A DNA stretch of 64,000 nucleotides from Nocardia vinacea (GTDB lineage: Bacteria > Actinomycetota > Actinomycetes > Mycobacteriales > Mycobacteriaceae): NCBI RefSeq assembly GCF_035920345.1, contig NZ_CP109149.1, positions 5,704,001 through 5,768,000 of the forward strand. The letters are read 5' to 3'. Of this stretch, positions 57,597 through 64,000 are shown one piece after another. Below the pieces are notes generated by a model. The model was given only the letters and a program-made list of their open reading frames with translations. It had not been told where the DNA came from and did no database searches. The first letter of the stretch is position 1; every line of letters starts with the position of its first letter. The translations under genes and the position numbers were made by a program.

Positions 57597-59234
57597 TTGA
57601 GCAGGTTCACCGACGAGATGTACGCAACGGCACAAACCTCGAGTCGCGGATTGGTGACCGGGGAGCCCAACGCGCCGTTTCGGCAAACCTGGGGTGAGAT
57701 CCATCGAATCGCACGACAGATGGCGGGCGGACTCGCCGAAGCCGGCATCAGACACGGTGACGCGGTCGGCGTGCTGGCCGGGATGCCGGTCGATATCGCA
57801 CCGGCCTGTCAGGGCATCTGGATGCGCGGCGCGTCGATCACCATGTTGCACCAGCCGACGCCGCGCACGGATCTGGTGGTCTGGGCCCGCGATACCGAGA
57901 CCGTGCTGTCGATGATCGAGGCGCGCGCGGTGGTACTCGGCGCGCCCTTCGAGGCCGCCGAACCACTGCTGCGCGAGCGCGGCATCAGCGTGGTGCGCAT
58001 CGATCAGCTGCGCGAGAGCCCGGAGACCGATCCGGTGCCGACCGTCGAGACGGATATCGCGTTGCAGCAGTTGACATCCGGTTCGACCGGATCGCCGAAG
58101 GCGGTGCGGATCACGCACGGGAACTTCTATACCAACGCCTACGCCATGTTCGACCGGGTGAAGTTCCAGCTCGACGACGATGTGATGATCAGCTGGCTGC
58201 CCCTGTTCCACGATATGGGGATGGTCGGATTCCTCAGCGTCCCGATGCAATTCGGCGCCGAAGTCGTCTGTGTGACGCCGATCGACTTCCTGATGCGTCC
58301 ACTGCTGTGGGCCGAGCTGATCGATAAGTACCGTGGCACCGTCACGGCGGCACCGAATTTCGCGTACTCACTGCTGGCTCGCCGGCTCAAGCAGGCCGAG
58401 GACGGCGCCTACGATCTCAGCAGCGTCCGATACATGTGGAACGGCGCCGAACCCGTCGATCCAGACACCATGGAGAACCTCGCCGCGGCCGGCAAACGCT
58501 TCCGACTCAATCCGATGGCGCTCACCCCGGTCTACGGCATGGCCGAAACCACACTGGCCGTATCGGTTCCGGATCCCGGACACGGACAGGTCCTCGACAT
58601 CATCGATGCCGATCTACTCGAAGCGATCGGCAAGGCCGTGCCGGCCCACGATCACCACGGCAATGTCCGCCGCATGCCCACGCTCGGCTATCTGGTCGAC
58701 AATCTCGAGGGTCGGGTCGTCGACGCGGAGCGCCAGTCGCTGCCGACCCGTTCCGTCGGCGTGATCGAACTCCGCGGTCCCGCGGTCACTTCGGGCTATG
58801 TCACGGTCAACGGGTTCCGCCCGGCACAGGATGCGGACGGCTGGCTCGATACCGGCGATATCGGCTACTTCACCGATGAGGGCCTGATCGTGGTGTGCGG
58901 CCGGATCAAGGACGTCATCATCATGGGCGGTCGCAATATCTACCCGACCGATATCGAGCGTGCCGCCATGCGCGTGCCGGGGGTGCGTCCCGGGAATGCC
59001 GTCGCGGTCCGCCTGGACGCGGGCGAGAAACGCGAAAGCTTCGCCGTTGTGGTGGAAAGCAACGACCATCAGAACGCCGACGAGGTCAAGCGCATCGAAC
59101 GCGAAATCGTGCATGCGGTGTTCTCCGAAGTCGGCGCTCGCCCGCGCACCGTCGCCGTGCTCGGCCCCGGTGCCCTCCCGAAAACCTCCTCGGGCAAACT
59201 GCGCCGCTCCGCCACCGCGATCCACCTGCGCTGA
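57597..59234 (+). CDS. Fatty-acyl-AMP ligase / acyl-CoA synthetase (Pks16-like)
   Basis: 545 residues. P-loop-like [62 protein letters not shown] and the final [11 protein letters not shown], typical of the FAAL/FadD branch that adenylates fatty acids. The size and neighbours (pth, rplY) match Pks16 (Rv1013) of M. tuberculosis. No polyketide synthase or carrier is adjacent, so the acceptor is unknown. Start TTG 57597 follows AAGGGAGTTGGAC. Whether it loads CoA or a carrier protein depends on the FAAL insertion, which I cannot align with confidence. Confidence 0.9.
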   Translation: MSRFTDEMYATAQTSSRGLVTGEPNAPFRQTWGEIHRIARQMAGGLAEAGIRHGDAVGVLAGMPVDIAPACQGIWMRGASITMLHQPTPRTDLVVWARDTETVLSMIEARAVVLGAPFEAAEPLLRERGISVVRIDQLRESPETDPVPTVETDIALQQLTSGSTGSPKAVRITHGNFYTNAYAMFDRVKFQLDDDVMISWLPLFHDMGMVGFLSVPMQFGAEVVCVTPIDFLMRPLLWAELIDKYRGTVTAAPNFAYSLLARRLKQAEDGAYDLSSVRYMWNGAEPVDPDTMENLAAAGKRFRLNPMALTPVYGMAETTLAVSVPDPGHGQVLDIIDADLLEAIGKAVPAHDHHGNVRRMPTLGYLVDNLEGRVVDAERQSLPTRSVGVIELRGPAVTSGYVTVNGFRPAQDADGWLDTGDIGYFTDEGLIVVCGRIKDVIIMGGRNIYPTDIERAAMRVPGVRPGNAVAVRLDAGEKRESFAVVVESNDHQNADEVKRIEREIVHAVFSEVGARPRTVAVLGPGALPKTSSGKLRRSATAIHLR

Positions 59235-59252
59235 GCCGCAGTCGAACTCGGC

Positions 59253-59834
59253 CTAGTGCAGTTGGTTCTGGGCCGGTTCGAGCCCGACGCGCAGTAGCAG
59301 TTCGACCGCGTCCGCGGCCTGTTCGACGATCACCGGCACTTCCTTGCGCTCCATCGACGAAAACGGTTTGAGCACGTAGTCCGCCGGGTCCTGGCGACCC
59401 GGCGGGCGGCCGATGCCGATGCGGGCGCGCAGATAGTCCTTGGTGGTCAGGGCATTGGAAACCGAACGCAATCCGTTGTGCCCGCCCTCACCGCCGCCGC
59501 GCTTGAGCCGGACCTGACCGAACGGCAGATCCAATTCGTCGTGCACGACGATCACCTCGGTCGGCGGCACCGAGAAGAATTTCGCCAACGCCGCGACCGG
59601 GCGCCCGGACAGATTCATGAACGAGCGCGGCTTGGCGATCAATACCTGACGCCCGTCCAGCCTGGCCTGCAACAGATCCGCACCGGACTTCTTGTGCACA
59701 GCAAAACGGCCGCCGACGCGCTGCGCGAGCACGTCGGCGACCAGAAAGCCGATATTGTGCCGGGTGCGCTCGTACTCGGAACCTGGGTTGCCAAGTCCGA
59801 CCACGAGCGCGGGCCCGGTCGAGGATTCGGTCAT
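59253..59834 (-). CDS. pth: Peptidyl-tRNA hydrolase
   Basis: 193 residues. [20 protein letters not shown] at the N-terminus carries the catalytic His (RTRHNIG, about residue 28), followed by [10 protein letters not shown] and [20 protein letters not shown], all diagnostic. It recycles peptidyl-tRNA released from stalled ribosomes. ATG 59834. It lies 24 bases behind rplY on the same strand, the usual actinobacterial pair. Confidence 0.96.
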   Translation of the reverse strand: MTESSTGPALVVGLGNPGSEYERTRHNIGFLVADVLAQRVGGRFAVHKKSGADLLQARLDGRQVLIAKPRSFMNLSGRPVAALAKFFSVPPTEVIVVHDELDLPFGQVRLKRGGGEGGHNGLRSVSNALTTKDYLRARIGIGRPPGRQDPADYVLKPFSSMERKEVPVIVEQAADAVELLLRVGLEPAQNQLH

Positions 59835-59858
59835 TCGGATAACCGACCCGGGGAGTTC

Positions 59859-60464
59859 TTACTCGGCGCTCTCGGACTCCACGGCGGCCGCGGCAGCCTC
59901 TTCGGTCTCCTGCGCGGAAGCCGGGGCCGCGATGATGTTGACGATCAGGGCCTCCGGGTCACCGGCCAGGGTGACACCCTTCGGCAGCTCGATCTCGCCC
60001 GCGGTGATCTGGGTGCCCGCCTCGACGCCTTCGATCGAGACCTCGATGGACTCCGGAATGTTCAGCGCGTCGGCCTCGATGGACAGCGTGGTGACGTCCT
60101 GGGTGACCAGGGTGGCCGCGGCGGCCTCACCGATCAGCGCGATGTTCACATCGGCGGTGACCTTCTCGCCGCGCTTGACGATCAGCAGATCGGCGTGCTC
60201 GATGTAACGGCGAATCGGGTGCACCACAACGGATTTGGTCAGCGCAAGCTGCTTCTTGCCATCGATGACGAGGTTCAGCACCGCATTGGTGCCGTGCTCG
60301 CGCAGGATGGCGGCGAAGGCTTGAGCGTTGAGCGAGAGGTGCTGCGGGTCGGCGGCGTGGCCGTACAGCACGGCGGGAACGTTGCCCGCGCGACGGGTGC
60401 GGCGGGCGGCGCCCTTGCCGAACTCCGTGCGGACGGCGGCTTCGAGAAGGTTGGCGTCAGACAT
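59859..60464 (-). CDS. rplY: Ribosomal protein bL25 (general stress protein Ctc type)
   Basis: 201 residues. N-terminal L25 domain [20 protein letters not shown] and [17 protein letters not shown] bind 5S rRNA; the C-terminal TL5/Ctc domain ([28 protein letters not shown] in two parts) and an Ala/Glu-rich tail follow. Long actinobacterial L25 proteins have this form. It is the first gene of rplY-pth. The prfC start is on the other strand about 300 bases upstream; the gap (60465-60765) includes their divergent promoters and no gene. Confidence 0.95.
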   Translation of the reverse strand: MSDANLLEAAVRTEFGKGAARRTRRAGNVPAVLYGHAADPQHLSLNAQAFAAILREHGTNAVLNLVIDGKKQLALTKSVVVHPIRRYIEHADLLIVKRGEKVTADVNIALIGEAAAATLVTQDVTTLSIEADALNIPESIEVSIEGVEAGTQITAGEIELPKGVTLAGDPEALIVNIIAAPASAQETEEAAAAAVESESAE

Positions 60465-60765
60465 GACTGGATCTACTCCCTACGGCTCTTCCGGGCTGTC
60501 AACAGTGCGCCAGGGACTGTTATCCCCCCTGGCAAAGGTTGGTCTACTCGTCGGGCGAAGACCGAACGAGGACGGCCGAGAGCCGAGCCGCGTCGATCAC
60601 GGTGAACGCATTACGTCTGCGGTCACCCTCGCCGAGACAACCCGAACACCATAGCGCAAGTGTTTATGTCCAGCTGAATCGGGTGGTCGGACTGGCCGGA
60701 TTGTCGTCACCCCGGTCGCGTACGCTGGAGCGGTTGCCGATCGGCCGTCTGAAAGGTTGTTGCAG

Positions 60766-62409
60766 TTGACCGCCTCCACTGAGGGTGTCGTCACGCCCGC
60801 CCCGCGTGGGTTGCCCGCCGAGGTCGCCCGGCGACGCACATTCGCGGTGATCTCCCACCCCGACGCGGGCAAGTCGACGCTCACCGAGGCGCTGGCGTTG
60901 CACGCCAGGATGATCTCCGAGGCGGGCGCCATCCACGGCAAGGCCGGACGCAAGTCCACCGTGTCGGACTGGATGGAGATGGAGAAGGCGCGCGGCATCT
61001 CGGTGAGTTCGACCGCGCTGCAATTCAACTACCGCGCCGCGGGCTCCGATATCGATAACGTCATCAACCTGGTCGACACCCCCGGCCACTCGGATTTCTC
61101 CGAGGACACCTACCGCGTGCTCACCGCCGTCGACGCCGCCGTCATGCTCATCGACGCCGCCAAGGGTTTGGAGCCGCAGACACTGAAGTTGTTCCAGGTG
61201 TGTCGCCATCGCGGTATCCCGGTCGTCACCGTGATCAACAAGTGGGACCGTCCGGGCCGCGCGCCGCTGGAACTGCTCGACGAGATCAGCGAGCGGATCG
61301 GCCTCACCCCGACGCCGCTGTTCCTGCCGGTCGGCATCGCTGGTGACTTCCGCGGTCTGCTACGGCGCGGCCCCGAGGGCGCGGCCGTCGAATACATCCA
61401 CTTCACTCGGACCGCGGGTGGCGCGACCATCGCGCCGGAGGAATCGATAGATCCGAAATCGGCCGAGACCCGCGAGGGTGAGGCGTGGACGACCGCCGCC
61501 GAGGAGAGCGAACTGCTCTCGGCCACCGGGCAGGACCACGATCAGGAAATGTTCCTGGCCGGGCAGACCTCCCCTGTCATCTACGCCTCCGCGATGCTGA
61601 ATTTCGGTGTGCGGCAACTGTTGGAGACCCTGGTCGCGCTGGCACCGGCGCCCGGCTCGCGCGCCGATGTCGGCGGCACGCCGCGCGACACCACCGATCC
61701 GTTCAGCGCGGTCGTATTCAAGGTGCAGGCCGGAATGGATGCGGCACACCGGGATCGGCTCGCATTCATGCGGATCGTGTCCGGCGAATTCGAGCGCGGG
61801 ATGGTCGTCACGCACGCGCAGACCGGTCGGCCGTTCGCGACCAAATACGCGCTCACCGTTTTCGGGCGGGAGCGCTCGACCGTCGACACGGCCTACCCGG
61901 GCGACGTGGTCGGCCTCGTGAATGCCACCGCACTGGCGCCGGGGCACACACTGTTCGTGGACAAGAAGGTCGAGTTCCCGCCGATCCCGTCCTTCGCGCC
62001 GGAGCATTTCGCGGTGCTGCGGGCGCAGAGCGCGGGTAAGTACAAGCAGTTCCGCAAAGCCATCGACCAGCTCGATTCCGAAGGCGTGGTGCAGGTCCTG
62101 CGCAATGACGCGCGCGGTGATGCCTCACCCGTGCTCGCGGCGGTCGGTCCGATGCAGTTCGAAGTGGTCACAGCGCGGATGCTCGCGGAGTTCAATGTCG
62201 AGACGCATATGGAGCACCTGCCCTACACGCTTGCCCGGCGCACCGATGCGGAGTCGATGGCCGAACTCGATCGGCAGCGCGGGGTCGAGGTGTTCACCCG
62301 CTCCGACGGGGCGTTGCTGGCATTGTTCAGCGATAAGTGGCGGTTGCAGTACATCGAGAAGGAGCATCCGAAGCTCACGCTCGAGCCGCTGGTCGCCGCG
62401 GCGGATTAG
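60766..62409 (+). CDS. prfC: Peptide chain release factor 3
   Basis: About 547 residues. GTPase motifs SHPDAGKSTLTE (G1), VDTPGHSDFSEDTYR (G3) and NKWDRPGRAP (G4), then RF3-specific regions such as VEFPPIPSFAPEHFAVLR and LARRTDAESMAELDR. RF3 removes RF1/RF2 from the ribosome after termination. Start: TTG 60766 is nine bases from AAAGG; TTG 60757 and 60760 are too close to it. It is convergent with the NTF2-like gene, ten bases apart. Confidence 0.95.
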   Translation: MTASTEGVVTPAPRGLPAEVARRRTFAVISHPDAGKSTLTEALALHARMISEAGAIHGKAGRKSTVSDWMEMEKARGISVSSTALQFNYRAAGSDIDNVINLVDTPGHSDFSEDTYRVLTAVDAAVMLIDAAKGLEPQTLKLFQVCRHRGIPVVTVINKWDRPGRAPLELLDEISERIGLTPTPLFLPVGIAGDFRGLLRRGPEGAAVEYIHFTRTAGGATIAPEESIDPKSAETREGEAWTTAAEESELLSATGQDHDQEMFLAGQTSPVIYASAMLNFGVRQLLETLVALAPAPGSRADVGGTPRDTTDPFSAVVFKVQAGMDAAHRDRLAFMRIVSGEFERGMVVTHAQTGRPFATKYALTVFGRERSTVDTAYPGDVVGLVNATALAPGHTLFVDKKVEFPPIPSFAPEHFAVLRAQSAGKYKQFRKAIDQLDSEGVVQVLRNDARGDASPVLAAVGPMQFEVVTARMLAEFNVETHMEHLPYTLARRTDAESMAELDRQRGVEVFTRSDGALLALFSDKWRLQYIEKEHPKLTLEPLVAAAD

Positions 62410-62419
62410 GAATTGCCGT

Positions 62420-62974
62420 TCACCCGGCCTCAGGCTCCGCCGCCTCCGGCGCGGTCTCCCGCCGCAGCGGGGTGGCGCCGGGCTCGCGCTCGACCGACGC
62501 GATGCCGTCCTCGCGCGTGATCAGCCCCCATCGACTCGATGTCAGGCGCAGGCTCGGCAGATCGCTGAGCGAGAGCACCACCTCATAGGTGCGCTCATAT
62601 CCGGTATGCGCGATGCGCCAGCGACCGTCATTGCAGCGGACGTAGCGATCGGTGTAGAACGCCGCGCCGCGCAACAGCATGTTGTGCGCCGGTATCAGCA
62701 CCGTATCGGCGAGATACCAAGTGCCGGTAGCGGTGTCGCCGTCGACATCGATCTCCGGATGGTCGCATCGATGCTCGGTGATGACGTGCGGACCGAGGGT
62801 GTTGCGCATGAACGCCAGGAACGCATCCCGCGACTCGAACTGCAGGTATTCGCTGTAGGTAGCGGTCGCCTCCGGGATCATGGTGTCCGCAAATTCGTCC
62901 CACGACTTGGTGTCGAGGGTGCGCAGATACCTGAACTTCAGGCGACTGATCGCTGACACAGCATCCTGGTCCAT
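62420..62974 (-). CDS. SnoaL/NTF2-like small domain protein
   Basis: 184 residues. An NTF2-like cone fold is suggested by LKFRYLRTLDTKSWDEFADT (first helices), GTWYLADTVL and AAFYTDRYVRCNDGRWRIAHT, as in SnoaL-like proteins annotated as nuclear transport factor 2 family. These act as small isomerases, hydrolases or binding proteins; no specific role can be assigned. The C-terminal ~30 residues are Glu/Ala-rich and probably disordered. Start ATG 62974. Confidence 0.85.
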   Translation of the reverse strand: MDQDAVSAISRLKFRYLRTLDTKSWDEFADTMIPEATATYSEYLQFESRDAFLAFMRNTLGPHVITEHRCDHPEIDVDGDTATGTWYLADTVLIPAHNMLLRGAAFYTDRYVRCNDGRWRIAHTGYERTYEVVLSLSDLPSLRLTSSRWGLITREDGIASVEREPGATPLRRETAPEAAEPEAG

Positions 62975-63074
62975 AACTCAACAATCCCATTCGAAGTCGC
63001 CGCGCTACGGAGATTGGGAGATTTGTATCAGATTGCTATCAGTTCGAGCTGAAATCGGCGGTCTACCGCACGGG

Positions 63075-63953
63075 TCAGTTCCCGATGGTGAAGCAGGTGT
63101 TGCAGAAATCGCTGCCGAATTCGGTCAGCCGCAGACTCTTGCGCACGATCTTGGGGGCGCGTCCGGCCTTCTTCAGCGCCGCCTCGACCACGGGCTGCAC
63201 CTCGAGCACCATGTACCGGCTGAGCACCACCGGGTCATCGGAAACCTGGGTCAGGCCGAGACGGTTGAGGTTGATCAGATAGGTGCGGGCACGGTCCGGA
63301 TAACGGACACCGGCCTGTTCCGGAACCGAGGTGAGATCACCGGTTACCAACTCCGAGCCGATGCCGAGCGGACGGTTGGTGCGCACATCGACCGACGGCT
63401 GCGGACCGTTCAATGCCATGAACCGCAGAATGCGCGCCTCGTCCGGAGCCAACTCGTCGAGGATCCGGTCATAGGCGGGGTGTACGTCGTCGGTGAAGTA
63501 GACATCGGCCGAGCGGGCGAGCAGCGCATCGCCGCGGCGGCGTAACTCTTCGCTGCTCGCCGAGCGCAGCGGCGCGCCGATACCGACCGGCGCCGGCTGC
63601 GGCGCACCGTTGGAAGTCGGTACGTAGCTGACGATTTCGCGCACCGACCCCTCGGTGACGCCGAGCGCGCTGCGCGCGATGGAGCGCAATGCATTACCGG
63701 TGCGCTCGGCGATATCCGCCGACGACTCACCGTCGAGCGCGGCCTGGGTGATCTCCTTGGTCACCTCATAGGTCGTCTCGACGGCCCACTGGCTGCCGCG
63801 CACCATGGTGCCCGCCGCGAGCCCGGCCGCTCGGAACACACCGCGAATCAGCCGCGCCTCATTGCTGATCTGCCGCTGTTCGACATCCGAGCTGCGTTCC
63901 ACCGAGCGGGAACCGGCCCGGGCTACGTCCTGTCCGGTCCTGTCGTCTGTCAC
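63075..63953 (-). CDS. Abi-alpha-like protein (DUF4393/PF14337 type)
   Basis: 292 residues. It reads like the Abi-alpha family: DPxYDRILDELAPDEARILRFMA-type segment (seen as HPAYDRILDELAPDEARILR), then GPQPSVDVRTNRPLGIGSEL and a C-terminal domain with LINLNRLGLTQVSDDP and a final Cys-x-x-Cys (FCNTCF). An N-terminal amphipathic stretch (RLIRGVFRAAGLAAGTMVRG) may contact membranes. Family members were first linked to abortive phage infection, but most are uncharacterised. ATG 63953 lies 47 bases from the right edge. No other defence gene is seen nearby. Confidence 0.72.
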   Translation of the reverse strand: MTDDRTGQDVARAGSRSVERSSDVEQRQISNEARLIRGVFRAAGLAAGTMVRGSQWAVETTYEVTKEITQAALDGESSADIAERTGNALRSIARSALGVTEGSVREIVSYVPTSNGAPQPAPVGIGAPLRSASSEELRRRGDALLARSADVYFTDDVHPAYDRILDELAPDEARILRFMALNGPQPSVDVRTNRPLGIGSELVTGDLTSVPEQAGVRYPDRARTYLINLNRLGLTQVSDDPVVLSRYMVLEVQPVVEAALKKAGRAPKIVRKSLRLTEFGSDFCNTCFTIGN

Positions 63954-64000
63954 GTTCTCTCCGATGTATTGCCAAGTGAACGAATACGCCCACAGATTAT

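Overview
The window is high-GC actinobacterial DNA from the mycolic-acid order. Nocardia or a close relative is most likely. The backbone follows the gene content of the Mycobacterium tuberculosis Rv1013-Rv1026 neighbourhood, recalled from memory: FadD/Pks16-type ligase, pth, rplY, prs, glmU, TetR, mfd, mazG, a transglycosylase lipoprotein like LpqU, eno, ftsB/divIC, DUF501 and ppx. The rplY-pth-ligase block is inverted relative to glmU-prs, and accessory DNA has been inserted at several points.

Region by region. (1) 1-8155, minus strand: the 5' part of a large NRPS gene (C-A-T-E, C-A-T, C...) that runs off the left edge, preceded by a small hypothetical gene. (2) 9.0-14.5 kb: a hotdog thioesterase and divergent TetR with palindromic operators, an unusual short tRNA-Leu(TAA), an amino-acid permease and a POT peptide transporter in one operon, and a zinc-peptidase lipoprotein. 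(3) 14.5-19.2 kb: ppx, DUF501, ftsB, eno and a lytic transglycosylase. (4) 19.3-31.9 kb: the most interesting part, an island between the transglycosylase and mazG. A Dpp/Nik/opine-type ABC importer is divergent from a biosynthetic operon: Fe(II)/2-oxoglutarate oxygenase, SbnB-like dehydrogenase, type III PLP decarboxylase, SbnA-like synthase, MATE exporter and a stand-alone PEP-type TIM barrel. Three IdeR/DtxR-like iron boxes lie at its promoters. No IucA/IucC synthetase is visible, so the product of this apparent metallophore-like locus cannot be named. (5) 31.9-37.4 kb: TerD, an FMN-split-barrel protein, a leader region with a tiny ORF and a long hairpin, a Stealth phosphotransferase, an Rv0805-type phosphodiesterase and a GldA-like dehydrogenase. 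(6) 37.5-46.8 kb: mazG-mfd; two TetR genes (one butyrolactone-receptor-like) flanked by a ~109-bp inverted repeat; tRNA-Gln; glmU-prs and a terminator. (7) 46.8-49.1 kb: two DUF4190-type membrane proteins, a small acidic protein and DUF2461. (8) 49.1-56.0 kb: a complete ergothioneine set, egtABCD on the minus strand with divergent egtE, followed by an RNase Z-like gene. (9) 56.1-64.0 kb: TetR/PlsC with strong operators, fatty-acyl-AMP ligase, pth, rplY, prfC, an NTF2-like protein and an Abi-alpha-like protein.

Proposed working of the island (inference): SbnA- and SbnB-like enzymes make 2,3-diaminopropionate from O-phosphoserine and glutamate, releasing 2-oxoglutarate. The oxygenase, decarboxylase and TIM-barrel enzyme tailor it, MATE exports the product and the ABC system brings the metal complex back, all under iron control. 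All assignments come from reading motifs and translations by eye; no database search was run.
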